Of a stretch of DNA of 15,466 nt, positions 5,401-12,819 are shown one piece after another (position 1 is the first letter of the stretch; the number at the start of each line of letters is the position of its first letter). A program made the translations under genes and the position numbers. The stretch comes from JAGOZV01 sp964346445. Its GTDB lineage: Bacteria; Patescibacteriota; Saccharimonadia; Saccharimonadales; Saccharimonadaceae. The DNA lies in contig CAYFUI010000014.1 of assembly GCA_964346445.1 (NCBI GenBank), positions 1 through 15,466 of the forward strand. The letters are read 5' to 3'. The notes under the pieces were generated by a model. It ran no database searches, was not told the origin of the DNA, and was given only the letters and a program-made list of their open reading frames with translations.

Positions 5401-7844
5401 ACAACAATGTTTAATAATTTATCTTTAATATATATAACTTTTTTTATATCTTTACCAGCAATGTGTCGTGAAACATTATCATCATTTAAGGCTAGGGCTA
5501 CGGCCTCCTCCTCAGAAGAGCCCTTAGTGGTCATAAAATTACCTCGTATCTTACCATTAACCTGCACCATAATCTTCACTTCTTCATTTTCCAAATACTG
5601 TTTGTCAAAAACTGGCCAGCCAGCCTCTTCAAGCGGCTCCTTATGCCCTAGCTGCGCCCACAGCTCAGCCGCCACATGGGGCGCAAACGGCGCTACCAGC
5701 CTAACCAAATCTTCTAAACTGGCTTTCCAGGCGTGGCTGTTAAAGCCTTTTGTTTTTTCTTTATATAAAATGTTAGTGTACTCCATGAGCGCGGCAATAG
5801 CTGTATTAAAGCTAAGGTTATTGAGGTCTTCTGTAACCTTCTTTACTGCTTGGTGATGTGCTTTTTGAATAGGTAAAACAATCGCTGACGGGGCTTCGTC
5901 TACCCCTTTAGTGGAGGCCTCAAGATACTCTTGCACAAGATTGTAAACCCTATTAAGAAAGCGGTGAGTGCCCACTACACCATGCGGGTCAAACGAAGCA
6001 TCTTGCTCATAGGGGGCTACAAACAACTCATACACCCTAAGAGCGTCCGCACCATAGCCCGCATCTATTAGTTCTAACGGGTCTACTGTATTTCCCTTAC
6101 TCTTACTCATTTTAGTACCGTCTGCGGCGTTTATATAGCCGTTATATACTAATTTTTTGATAGGCTCTTTGAAATTAATTAGGCCTAAGTCATAAAACAC
6201 ACGTGTCCAAAAACGTACATAAAGCAGGTGCCCTACTACATGGTCACCTCCACTATAAAAGTCTACCGGGGCCCACATGTTAGCTTTATCGGGATCCCAC
6301 GCTTCATCCTGATTATGAGGATCGGTGTAACGCAATAAATACCACGAACTGCAGGCAAAACCGTCCATCGTATCAGTCTCCCGCGTCATCTCTTGCCCAT
6401 TTATCAAAACTGTAGCGAAGTCTTTATTGCGGGCCAAGACACCCTTACCACTACCATCAGGCTTATAGTCTTCCACCTTTGGCAGAAGAACCGGCAACTG
6501 GTCTTCTTTAATGGCATGAGGCTGCCCTTCCTTGTCGTAAGCTATAGGAATTGGGGCTCCCCAGTAACGTTGTCGACTAATAAGCCAGTCTCTTAGACGA
6601 TAGGTAACAGCCGCCTTTCCCACACCTTGCTGTTCTAGCCAGTTTACAATTTGCTCTCGTGCATCTTCACTCCGAATACCATTAAAAGCTTGGCTATTAA
6701 CTAAAATGCCTTCACCAGTGTATAAATTGGCATCGGCATTGTCGGCTGGCTTTTCTATTACCTGAACAATAGGCAGTTCATACTTAGAGGCAAAGTCGTG
6801 GTCACGCTCGTCATGCGCTGGCACTGCCATAACTGCACCAGTACCATAATGCGGGAGCACATAATCGGCCACCCATATAGGTACCTTTTGTCCATTAACT
6901 GGATTGACGGCGTAAGAACCGGTAAACACACCTGTCTTTTCCTTACCCTCCATCCTTTCGACCTCTGTCTTGTCCTCTGCTTGTTTAATGTAAGCGTTGA
7001 CGGAATTTTGGTTTTTTGCGGTGGTTAGCTTTTTTGCCAATGCATGTTCAGGGGATAAGGCCAGGTATGTGACGCCAAAAAGTGTGTCAGGGCGTGTGGT
7101 GAAAACTTCTATCGCCTCCTGGCCGTCTTGACCGCCATCAAGGTTGAATTGAACATTAGCCCCAACACTCTTCCCAATCCAATTCCTTTGGGCCGTTTTT
7201 AGGTGTTCGGGCCAATCTAAATCATCAAGCCCCTCTAAAAGATCGTCAGCATAATCGGTTATCTTAAAAAACCACTGCTTCATAAGCCTTTTTTCAACCT
7301 TGGCACCGCTTCTTTCACTAAAGCCCCCAATAACCTGCTCATTAGCAAGCACGGTCTTATCTACTGGGTCCCACCATTGGTAACTCTCTTTTTGATATGC
7401 TATACCTTTTTCAAATAATTTAGTAAATATCCACTGAGTCCATTTGTAATATTCTGGGTCGCTAGTATTTATCTCTCTTGACCAATCAAAGCTCATACCT
7501 AAGCGTTCTAACTGGTGCTTAAACGTCTTGATATTTTCTTGAGTAACTTCGGCGGGTGCAGCACCAGTTTTAATAGCGTAGTTTTCGGCGGGGAGTCCAA
7601 ACGTATCCCAGCCTATTGGGTTTAAGACGTTCATGCCGCGTTGGCGATAAAACCGCGCAATAGCGTCAACAATCGCATAGTTACGGGCATGTCCAGTATG
7701 TAGGCCTGCGCCGCTCGGGTAAGGAAACATGGCCGCAATATACATTTTTGGTTTAGGGGAAGCATCATTCGCCTGGTAGGTATGCTCCTTAGCCCATTTT
7801 TTTTGCCACTTAGGTTCAATTTCAGATGGATTATAACGTTTCAT
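5397..7844 (-). CDS. leuS: Leucyl-tRNA synthetase
   Basis: This class Ia aminoacyl-tRNA synthetase charges tRNA-Leu in the cytoplasm. Domains in order: Rossmann fold with PYPSGAGLHTGH (41-52, the HIGH motif as HTGH); CP1 editing domain with the FTTRPDTLFGVTYLALSPEH threonine-rich hydrolysis site (about 248-268); KMSKS at 578-582; an anticodon-binding helical domain; and a C-terminal tRNA elbow-binding domain with VQVNGKIRG. The 815 residues are normal and complete. An extended -10 lies eight bases before the ATG, suggesting a leaderless transcript. A longer transcript would instead bring a 15-residue leader ORF that stops one base before this ATG. The stop is TGA, so UGA is not recoded here. 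Confidence 0.97.
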   Translation of the reverse strand: MKRYNPSEIEPKWQKKWAKEHTYQANDASPKPKMYIAAMFPYPSGAGLHTGHARNYAIVDAIARFYRQRGMNVLNPIGWDTFGLPAENYAIKTGAAPAEVTQENIKTFKHQLERLGMSFDWSREINTSDPEYYKWTQWIFTKLFEKGIAYQKESYQWWDPVDKTVLANEQVIGGFSERSGAKVEKRLMKQWFFKITDYADDLLEGLDDLDWPEHLKTAQRNWIGKSVGANVQFNLDGGQDGQEAIEVFTTRPDTLFGVTYLALSPEHALAKKLTTAKNQNSVNAYIKQAEDKTEVERMEGKEKTGVFTGSYAVNPVNGQKVPIWVADYVLPHYGTGAVMAVPAHDERDHDFASKYELPIVQVIEKPADNADANLYTGEGILVNSQAFNGIRSEDAREQIVNWLEQQGVGKAAVTYRLRDWLISRQRYWGAPIPIAYDKEGQPHAIKEDQLPVLLPKVEDYKPDGSGKGVLARNKDFATVLINGQEMTRETDTMDGFACSSWYLLRYTDPHNQDEAWDPDKANMWAPVDFYSGGDHVVGHLLYVRFWTRVFYDLGLINFKEPIKKLVYNGYINAADGTKMSKSKGNTVDPLELIDAGYGADALRVYELFVAPYEQDASFDPHGVVGTHRFLNRVYNLVQEYLEASTKGVDEAPSAIVLPIQKAHHQAVKKVTEDLNNLSFNTAIAALMEYTNILYKEKTKGFNSHAWKASLEDLVRLVAPFAPHVAAELWAQLGHKEPLEEAGWPVFDKQYLENEEVKIMVQVNGKIRGNFMTTKGSSEEEAVALALNDDNVSRHIAGKDIKKVIYIKDKLLNIVV

Positions 7845-7845
7845 A

Positions 7846-7893
7846 TTATAATATTATACCAGAGTTTGAGGGGTAAATTAAAACCTTCACCAT
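7846..7893 (-). CDS. Possible leuS leader peptide (15 residues)
   Basis: The tiny frame MVKVLIYPSNSGIIL has a full AAGGAG Shine-Dalgarno (7901-7906 on the complementary strand) seven bases before its ATG. Its TAA stop ends one base before the leuS ATG (TAA-T-ATG), the arrangement seen in translationally coupled leaders. The AAGGAG is partly inside a TACTC/GAGTA stem-loop, and the first codons form one arm of a 12-bp stem. Two leucine codons (both TTA) are present, which is no clear excess. The leuS extended -10 lies inside this frame, so it would be translated only from a longer upstream transcript. There is no protein evidence, and the frame may be fortuitous. Confidence 0.4.
   Translation of the reverse strand: MVKVLIYPSNSGIIL
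7853..7861 (-). promoter_or_regulatory. Extended -10 promoter of leuS
   Basis: The minus strand has TGG-TATAAT, a perfect extended -10, ending eight bases before the leuS ATG, with no -35 of note. The same motif and spacing occur at tsaC, which supports a leaderless leuS message. Confidence 0.6.
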
Positions 7894-7934
7894 GTTAATA
7901 CTCCTTAGAGTAGTGAATGGAGGTGAAGGTTTTT
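7880..7934 (-). promoter_or_regulatory. Long stem-loop over the leuS leader ORF start
   Basis: AAAACCTTCACC (7880-7891) pairs perfectly with GGTGAAGGTTTT (7922-7933). Inside is a second hairpin, TACTC-N4-GAGTA (7899-7912), containing most of the leader ORF's Shine-Dalgarno. On the minus strand the stem ends in TTTTAATTT, a weak terminator; on the plus strand it ends in TTTTT. It may control leuS read-through or translation, or be a bidirectional terminator. Confidence 0.55.
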
Positions 7935-7937
7935 GCT

Positions 7938-7967
7938 GTTACGCGCCCACCCTGGGGCAACTTTTTT
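7938..7967 (+). terminator. Terminator-like hairpin with T6 tract
   Basis: The plus strand reads GTT-(bulge ACGC)-GCCC-N6-GGGC-AAC followed by TTTTTT. No plus-strand gene precedes it, so it would end an antisense or small RNA arising near the leuS start, or serve as leader structure when read on the minus strand. Confidence 0.4.
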
Positions 7968-7984
7968 GTTTGTGTTTGTTTTAA

Positions 7985-8010
7985 GCGCCAAAGGTACCCC
8001 TTTGTTGCGC
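7985..8010 (-). other. 10-bp hairpin in the leuS upstream region
   Basis: GCGC-CAAAGG-N4-CCTTTG-(TT)-GCGC forms a ten-pair stem with a tetraloop and a 2-base bulge. It would be the first element of an RNA starting at the minus-strand promoter near 8025. The rest of the 7894-8205 spacer holds the two hairpins already listed, promoter boxes for both strands and short A-rich linkers. No gene was seen. Confidence 0.5.
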
Positions 8011-8024
8011 ACCAGCATAAGCTT

Positions 8025-8053
8025 ATTGTAAACCATCTATACAAACATAGCAA
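8025..8053 (-). promoter_or_regulatory. Candidate distal promoter for the leuS leader RNA
   Basis: The minus strand has TTGCTA (8048-8053), a 17-base spacer and TACAAT (8025-8030). Transcription from here would give a leader of about 170 bases holding three hairpins and the small ORF before leuS. It is a moderate match only. Confidence 0.4.
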
Positions 8054-8065
8054 ATTGTGCTAATC

Positions 8066-8071
8066 TATAAT
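8066..8071 (+). promoter_or_regulatory. -10 box upstream of the RRM gene
   Basis: A perfect TATAAT on the plus strand predicts a leader of about 125 bases before the RRM gene. There is no convincing -35 or extended -10. The long A-rich leader has short inverted repeats (GCTTA/TAAGC near 8119-8130), as seen in some cold-regulated RNA-binding protein genes. Confidence 0.35.
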
Positions 8072-8205
8072 AGTTCAGAAGCACTAAACGGTTCACGCAA
8101 AAAGCGAGCATTACTGCTTATCTAAGCCAAGGTAACTCTCTCTTCCGCAAAAAACGTAGGCAACGGTCGATCTGACGCTACATTTATTATGAAGAAAGAG
8201 TATAA

Positions 8206-8529
8206 ATGGCAAAACAAAATTTATTCATCGGCAGCTTAGCTTATGCTACTACAGATGATGGCCTAAAGGCTCATTTTGAGCAAGTAGGTGAAGTTGAAAG
8301 CGCACGTGTTATTAGCGACCGTGATAGCGGCCGCTCTAAAGGCTTTGGCTTTGTTGAATTCGTTAACGAAGAAGACAATCAAAAAGCTATTGACCAACTA
8401 GACGGTAAAGAGCTTGACGGACGCCCAATTAACGTGAGCGTTGCAAAACCAAAAGAAGACCGCCCAAGGCGCGATTCACGTGGTGACAACTCACACAGTG
8501 GCAATAGTTTTAGACAACGCAGCTGGTAA
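8206..8529 (+). CDS. Single-RRM RNA-binding protein
   Basis: The 107-residue protein has one RNA recognition motif (about 4-81). RNP2 is LFIGSLAY (6-13) and RNP1 is KGFGFVEF (45-52), with the aromatic residues that stack on RNA bases. The C-terminal tail is short and basic (KPKEDRPRRDSRGDNS), comparable with the Rbp family of cyanobacteria and other bacteria. These act as RNA chaperones or mRNA-binding proteins, often under cold stress. A weak GAAAGAG Shine-Dalgarno precedes the ATG. It is transcribed divergently from leuS and converges on ligA with only four bases between the stops. The target RNAs are unknown. Confidence 0.92.
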   Translation: MAKQNLFIGSLAYATTDDGLKAHFEQVGEVESARVISDRDSGRSKGFGFVEFVNEEDNQKAIDQLDGKELDGRPINVSVAKPKEDRPRRDSRGDNSHSGNSFRQRSW

Positions 8530-8533
8530 TTTT

Positions 8534-10561
8534 TTAATTTATTAGTTGCATGAATTGCGGTTCGGTTAGGATTTTTACTCCTAACCGTTCTGCTTTTTCT
8601 GTCTTGGTTTTACCTACATTCTCCCCAACCACTAAATAGGTGGTGTTTTTATTAATTCCTGTTTGGAACGTTCCGCCATGCTGCTTAATAAGGGTAGCAG
8701 CCTGGTCACGACTCATGCCTGTTAAAGTACCTGTCACGACAAAACTTTGACCCTCCAGTTTGCCTTCTGACTTAGAGTAAACTGGCTGTACCCCCACATC
8801 TTTAAACTTTTCAAGCAGCATTAGATTATCCTCACTAGCAAACCAGGCAAGTACGCTTTCGGCTACCACTTCACCAATACCTTCTACGCTTACCAACTGT
8901 TCATAACTAGCGTTTTCTAAGGCGTCCAGACTCTTAAAGTGATTAGCCAGGTCGTTAGCAGTTTTGGCGCCAACATGCCTGATACCTAATGCTAATATAA
9001 ACCTATCTAAAGCCGGCCGTTTACTTTCATTAATAGCTTGAAGTAACTTATCTGTAGAGACTGTACCAAAACGTTCTAATTTTAATACATCATCTTTTTT
9101 TAAGGTGTATATATCGGCGACATCTTTTAAAAGCCCAGCATCTACCAACGCCTGGACATTCTTTTCACCTAAGCCTTCAATATTTAAGGCGCCGCGACTG
9201 CCATAATATTCTATGGCTCTTTTTAAAACTAAGTCTGAGTCGAGGTTTTTTAACCGGTAGACCGCCTGCCCAGTTGGTCTTACAAACTCTAACTCTGGGT
9301 ATTGCTCTTTTAATAATTGCTCGAAAATAACCGGCTTAGAATGAGGGGGGCGAAGCTCTTTGACTACGCTGTCTACTTGAGGAATAATATCACCTGCTTT
9401 GTATACCACAACGGTATCCCCTTTACGAACATCTAGACGGGCTATTTCATCAGCATTATGAAGACCGGCATGCTTGATAGTAGTGCCAGCTAACTGCACC
9501 GGCTCAAACACAGCCACTGGAGTGGCCGCACCACTCCTACCGATACTAATGACTATATCTTCTACCACTGCCGTAGCTTGTTCGGGCGCGTACTTATAGG
9601 CTACTGCACCACGTGGCTGCTTGCCAACTACGCCTAGTTGTTCAAACTGCTCTCTATTATTAACTTTAATTACAATACCATCGGTTGCGTATGGCAAAGA
9701 GTCTCGTTCTTTATCCCAGTGATGAATAAAGTTCATCAGAGCATCAAGCTCTTTAAACAACCCCGCCTGGGCGTTTTTGGTAAAACCCGCTGCACCCAAA
9801 AGTTCATAAGCATAATCGTTTGTTTTAACCATTTTGGGGTTTTCATATAATAAATCGTAGGCCCTAAACTGTAACGGGCGACTAGCAACCAGCTGTGGGT
9901 CAAGCTGACGCATTGTGCCAGCGGCGAGGTTGCGGGGATTAGCATAAACAGGCAAACCCGCTTTTTCCTGCTCAAGATTTATCTCTACAAAACTATTTTT
10001 TGGTAAAATTATCTCACCACGTATCTCTGTTCTGCCCTTTAATAAAAAATTGCTCTTAGCACTGTCTCGTAATTGTAAAGGTATGTTTTTAATAGTCCGG
10101 GCATTACTGGTAACATCTTCACCAATAAAACTATCGCCCCTAGTCACCGCTCTTTCCAGTATTCCGTCATAGTAGACCAAAGAACAGGCTAGCCCATCCA
10201 TTTTAATATCGGCAAAGTACTCAACATCTTGTCCCGGCAAGAGCTTTTCTATGCGCATAGCCCACGCCTCAATGTCTGACAAGCTAAAGACGTCATTCAA
10301 GCTAAGCATCCTGGTTCTATGTTTAACTTTTGCAAAGCCTTGTTTTAGCTTACCGCCGACCCTTTGGGTAGGACTGGTTGGTTTTACTACGGATGGGTAA
10401 GCTTCTTCTATTTTTTTTAGTTCATTAAATAGACTATCATAGATGGCGTCGCTCACCTGCGGCTCATCTTCCACATGGTAGCTATGACTATATTGGTTTA
10501 AAAGCTGTTGCAGTTCTTCAGCACGTTTACCAGCCTGATGTTCGCTACTTAGTTCTTTCAT
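8534..10561 (-). CDS. ligA: NAD-dependent DNA ligase, zinc-finger cysteines missing
   Basis: LigA seals nicks in replication and repair using NAD+. Domains in order: Ia NAD-binding N-terminus (1-65, with YHVEDEPQVSDAIYD); adenylation domain with K120 in KMDG; OB fold (GDTVVVYKAGDIIPQV); a degenerate zinc-finger region; helix-hairpin-helix repeats (IEGLGEKNV onward to VEGIGEVVAESV); and a C-terminal BRCT (about 598-675, VVTGTL). The length of 675 is normal. The region between the OB fold and SRGALNIEGLG normally has four zinc-binding cysteines (CPVCG ... C ... C); here there are none. A GGAGG site precedes the ATG, which overlaps the upstream membrane gene by 17 bases. A hairpin (CGGTTAGG/CCTAACCG) lies in its last codons. 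Confidence 0.96.
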   Translation of the reverse strand: MKELSSEHQAGKRAEELQQLLNQYSHSYHVEDEPQVSDAIYDSLFNELKKIEEAYPSVVKPTSPTQRVGGKLKQGFAKVKHRTRMLSLNDVFSLSDIEAWAMRIEKLLPGQDVEYFADIKMDGLACSLVYYDGILERAVTRGDSFIGEDVTSNARTIKNIPLQLRDSAKSNFLLKGRTEIRGEIILPKNSFVEINLEQEKAGLPVYANPRNLAAGTMRQLDPQLVASRPLQFRAYDLLYENPKMVKTNDYAYELLGAAGFTKNAQAGLFKELDALMNFIHHWDKERDSLPYATDGIVIKVNNREQFEQLGVVGKQPRGAVAYKYAPEQATAVVEDIVISIGRSGAATPVAVFEPVQLAGTTIKHAGLHNADEIARLDVRKGDTVVVYKAGDIIPQVDSVVKELRPPHSKPVIFEQLLKEQYPELEFVRPTGQAVYRLKNLDSDLVLKRAIEYYGSRGALNIEGLGEKNVQALVDAGLLKDVADIYTLKKDDVLKLERFGTVSTDKLLQAINESKRPALDRFILALGIRHVGAKTANDLANHFKSLDALENASYEQLVSVEGIGEVVAESVLAWFASEDNLMLLEKFKDVGVQPVYSKSEGKLEGQSFVVTGTLTGMSRDQAATLIKQHGGTFQTGINKNTTYLVVGENVGKTKTEKAERLGVKILTEPQFMQLIN
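8563..8587 (+). terminator. Possible RRM-gene terminator inside the end of ligA
   Basis: A perfect 8-bp stem CGGTTAGG/CCTAACCG with a 9-base loop lies 33 bases after the RRM stop, in ligA codons. The plus-strand sequence after it is T-rich but interrupted (TTCTGCTTTTTC), so termination is uncertain. Confidence 0.4.
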
Positions 10562-10814
10562 ACTTCGCCTCCACCAAGTCTATGTAGAGAAGATAGAGTG
10601 CAGTGCTTAAAAACACAACGGTTGAAGACAGTAGTACAAGCACAACTGCTGGCACTAGAGGTACATTTATAAACCATTCAAAGGTTACTCTTAAAACTGT
10701 TTCTATTGCGACAACTCCGCCTAAGACAATTAACCAAAAAAAGGCTATTACAGCCAATATCCAGAGAACGCGGTAGAGGATGCGTAGGCGAATACCACTT
10801 GCTAGATTGGCGGC
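10545..10814 (-). CDS. Membrane protein, C-terminal part (5' end in the scaffold gap)
   Basis: The open frame continues without a stop from the gap edge to TAG at 10545. The visible 89 residues have a basic amphipathic stretch (SGIRLRILYRVLW) and then two strong transmembrane segments, about ILAVIAFFWLIVLGGVV and VPAVVLVLLSSTVVFLSTALYLLY. A short charged tail, VEAKYERTK, follows. A TTG at 10757 could serve as a start, but the frame reads smoothly upstream of it into the gap, so truncation by the gap is more likely. It overlaps ligA by 17 bases. It is probably the same gene as the fragment at 10915-11134. Function is not recognised; it may be a multi-pass protein of the type common in Saccharibacteria. 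Confidence 0.6.
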   Translation of the reverse strand, partial: AANLASGIRLRILYRVLWILAVIAFFWLIVLGGVVAIETVLRVTFEWFINVPLVPAVVLVLLSSTVVFLSTALYLLYIDLVEAKYERTK

Positions 10815-10914
10815 NNNNNNNNNNNNNNNNNNNNNNNNNNNNNNNNNNNNNNNNNNNNNNNNNNNNNNNNNNNNNNNNNNNNNNNNNNNNNNNNNNNNNN
10901 NNNNNNNNNNNNNN
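10815..10914. other. Scaffold gap of 100 Ns
   Basis: This is exactly 100 undetermined bases, the customary placeholder for a gap of unknown size. The true distance, and so the reading frame across it, is not known. Minus-strand coding frames enter it from both sides. Confidence 0.98.
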
Positions 10915-11134
10915 TTAATAGCAAAAAAGTATTTTTATTATTTTTTAATAACCTAAATACCGAAACAGTAAAGTCCATGTAGCCTGGAAGGGGTAAATTT
11001 ACATGATAGTCTCTCTTCTTAGATAGTTTGAAGCTGTCATGTAGTTTCGTGGCCTTAGCGACACCCCTTTTCTTGTCTTGGTTTTTAAGCAGCCCCCACC
11101 ATTTTTTTGTCTTGGTTTTTTTCTTTTTAGCCAT
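10915..11134 (-). CDS. Membrane protein, N-terminal part (3' end in the scaffold gap)
   Basis: The ATG lies five bases after the htpX stop, so co-translation with htpX is likely. The first 73 residues begin with a very basic stretch (MAKKKKTKTKKWW), followed by a region with SFKLSKKRDYHVNLPLPGY and MDFTVSVFRLLKNNKN. The last leads into what looks like a transmembrane segment (TFLLL) at the gap. The cytoplasmic basic head plus the FRLL amphipathic turn suggest an integral membrane protein with its N-terminus inside. With the fragment at 10545-10814 it probably forms one gene interrupted by the gap; the frames differ by the arbitrary gap length only. Function is unknown; the position after lemA-htpX hints at an envelope role. 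Confidence 0.6.
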
Positions 11135-11139
11135 AAAAT

Positions 11140-12015
11140 TTAAAGCTTTTCCTTGTTGTCATTAATTCTATTAATCCTGTCGTCAATATCGGGGTGCGTG
11201 CTTAACATTTTTGCAAAAAAACTTTTCTTTAGCGGATTTACCATAAAAAGATTAGCAGTAGAAGAGCTTTGCTTTTTCATCGGGCGCCCATACTCCTTAA
11301 GCTTTGCCAGGGCAGCCGTCATACCATCGGGATGACGGGTAGTCATGACACTAGTGGCATCGGCTAAATACTCCCTCTGCCTACTTATGGCTAACTGCGT
11401 CATAAGGGCTATTATTGGTGAAACCATGATAATTAATAGCCCGATTAATAACGCGTAGGGGTTAGAGTTATTATCCCTGTCGTTAAAAAAGAACATCCTT
11501 AAAGCAATGTCCGCAATAAAACCAATTAAACTAACTAAGCCAAAAACAATAGTACTGACTCGAATATCATAGTTTTGGACATGCCCCATCTCATGCGCCA
11601 TAACCGCTGTTAGCTCATTATCGTCCATAATTTCTAGAAGACCGGTAGTCACCCCAACACTTGCATCTTTGGGTGAGCGACCAGTTGCAAAGGCATTGGG
11701 CGCCGGGTCTTCTATGATGTATACTTTAGGCATCGGCAGACCAGTAGTAATGGCTAGGTTTTCCACAATCCTATATAGGCGTGGGTTATCATTCTTTTCA
11801 ATTTGCACCGCTCCAGTCGTCATGATTGCTAGCTTGCTGGCCATGAAATATTGAAAAAAGGCATAAGCTAGCCCCATGGCAAGCACCGTAATACCGATTG
11901 AAGGGTCTCCACCATTTAAATACATGGCAGCCCAAGCCAACGCACCGATCAGTGCAATAAATACGCCCATAATCATTATGGTATTGCGTTTATTTTTGGC
12001 GATAGCTGAATACAT
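11140..12015 (-). CDS. htpX: HtpX-type membrane zinc metalloprotease (M48B)
   Basis: HtpX degrades misfolded membrane proteins from the cytoplasmic face. The zinc site HEMGH is at 141-145, with the third ligand E215 in REYLADA. Four hydrophobic segments are seen: about 11-33 and 40-58 before the protease core, and 155-175 and 187-210 between the HEMGH helix and REYLADA. NAFATGRSP (108-115) is the conserved substrate-cleft strand. The 291 residues are normal. A weak AAGGG lies about nine bases before the ATG. It follows lemA by 57 bases on the same strand with no terminator, and the pairing lemA-htpX is common in bacteria, so an operon is likely. Confidence 0.95.
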   Translation of the reverse strand: MYSAIAKNKRNTIMIMGVFIALIGALAWAAMYLNGGDPSIGITVLAMGLAYAFFQYFMASKLAIMTTGAVQIEKNDNPRLYRIVENLAITTGLPMPKVYIIEDPAPNAFATGRSPKDASVGVTTGLLEIMDDNELTAVMAHEMGHVQNYDIRVSTIVFGLVSLIGFIADIALRMFFFNDRDNNSNPYALLIGLLIIMVSPIIALMTQLAISRQREYLADATSVMTTRHPDGMTAALAKLKEYGRPMKKQSSSTANLFMVNPLKKSFFAKMLSTHPDIDDRINRINDNKEKL

Positions 12016-12072
12016 TATAAGAGCCCTTTAATTCCTGCAATAAATATACTTGTAGTAAGTATTTAATCTAAA

Positions 12073-12633
12073 TTAAAACTTAACCTCAACTGGCTTTTCG
12101 GCTTGAGCGGCTTCAGCTTCGTCGAGTTCGAAAAATTCGGCTGGCTTAAACTTAAACATATTAGCAACCAGATTACTTGGGAAGGTTTTAATCTTTATAT
12201 TATACTCCCGCACTCCCCCATTATAAAAGCGGCGTGAGGCCTGTATTTTATCTTCCGTATCTACCAGCTCTTGCTGCAGTTGAGAGAAGTTTTGGTTAGC
12301 CTTAAGGTCTGGATAAGCTTCTGCTACTGCAAAAAGGTTTTTCAATGCACCTTCGAATTGGTTCTCTGCTTTAGCGGTTTCTTCAACACCCTGGGCATTT
12401 AAAGCGTTAGCCCGCGCTTTTGTTACTTCTTCAAAGACACCACTTTCATGGGCGGCATAACCCTTAACTGTTTCAACCAAGTTAGGGATAAGGTCTAAAC
12501 GCCGCTTTAGCTGCACTTTAATGTCGCTCCATGCCTCGTCTACCCTAACCTTTGTGGTAACTAACCCATTATATGAGAACCACACAAAGCCAATTATTAA
12601 AACAATAACCGCAATAAAAATCCATAAAACCAT
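12073..12633 (-). CDS. lemA: LemA family membrane-anchored protein
   Basis: LemA proteins have one N-terminal membrane anchor and a helical bundle outside or along the membrane; their exact role is not settled. Here the anchor is at about residues 2-20 (VLWIFIAVIVLIIGFVWFSY). It is followed by YNGLVTTKVRVDEAWSDIKVQLKRRLDLIPNLVETVKGYA (21-60), the signature of the family. A second conserved block is NLFAVAEAYPDLKANQNF (about 103-120), with TEDKIQASRRFYN close after it. The length of 186 is typical. AAGGAGGA stands about nine bases before the ATG, below a TGT-TATACT extended -10. With htpX next in line, a membrane stress or quality-control unit is the likely context. Confidence 0.95.
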   Translation of the reverse strand: MVLWIFIAVIVLIIGFVWFSYNGLVTTKVRVDEAWSDIKVQLKRRLDLIPNLVETVKGYAAHESGVFEEVTKARANALNAQGVEETAKAENQFEGALKNLFAVAEAYPDLKANQNFSQLQQELVDTEDKIQASRRFYNGGVREYNIKIKTFPSNLVANMFKFKPAEFFELDEAEAAQAEKPVEVKF

Positions 12634-12669
12634 TCTTTAATATCCTCCTTATATACCTATTCCTAGTAT

Positions 12670-12678
12670 AGTATAACA
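12670..12678 (-). promoter_or_regulatory. Extended -10 promoter of lemA
   Basis: The minus strand reads TGT-TATACT, with a second TATACT overlapping it (12665-12670). A start about seven bases on gives a leader of about 30 bases with the AAGGAGGA site. It sits between the tRNA-Leu terminator and lemA. Confidence 0.5.
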
Positions 12679-12691
12679 AGGCGAAACATAC

Positions 12692-12720
12692 AAAAAAATA
12701 ACGCCTATTTTGACGTTATT
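12692..12720 (-). terminator. Rho-independent terminator of tRNA-Leu
   Basis: The minus strand forms AATAACGTC-N6-GGCGTTATT, nine pairs with one G-U, followed directly by TTTTT, 11 bases after the tRNA CCA. It is a strong terminator and isolates lemA from the tRNA transcript. Confidence 0.82.
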
Positions 12721-12731
12721 TAATAGCAGCT

Positions 12732-12819
12732 TGGTGCGCGGGGCGGGAATTGAACCCGCACGGGCTATTCGCCCAAGAGATTTTAAGTCTCTCGTGTCTA
12801 CCGATTCCACCACCCGCGC
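12732..12819 (-). tRNA. tRNA-Leu (anticodon TAA)
   Basis: The acceptor GCGCGGG/CCCGCGC has discriminator A and an encoded CCA (12732-12734). The anticodon stem AGAGA/TCTCT with loop CTTAAAA gives TAA, reading UUA and UUG leucine. A long variable arm (TGGGCGAATAGCCC) marks it as a class II tRNA, and the T-arm has GGTTCAATTCC. Its decoding of UUA matches the AT-rich codon use seen in the neighbouring genes. Confidence 0.95.

Noticed and set aside
7940..7955. AGGGTGGGCGCG on the minus strand upstream of leuS, resembling a T-box
   Set aside because: It lacks the NACC of the consensus, and no downstream arm pairs as in an antiterminator. The segment is better explained by the local GCCC/GGGC hairpin.
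10545..10757. A complete 70-residue gene starting with TTG at 10757
   Set aside because: The frame stays open and protein-like upstream to the gap, and no Shine-Dalgarno precedes the TTG, so it is the end of a longer gene.
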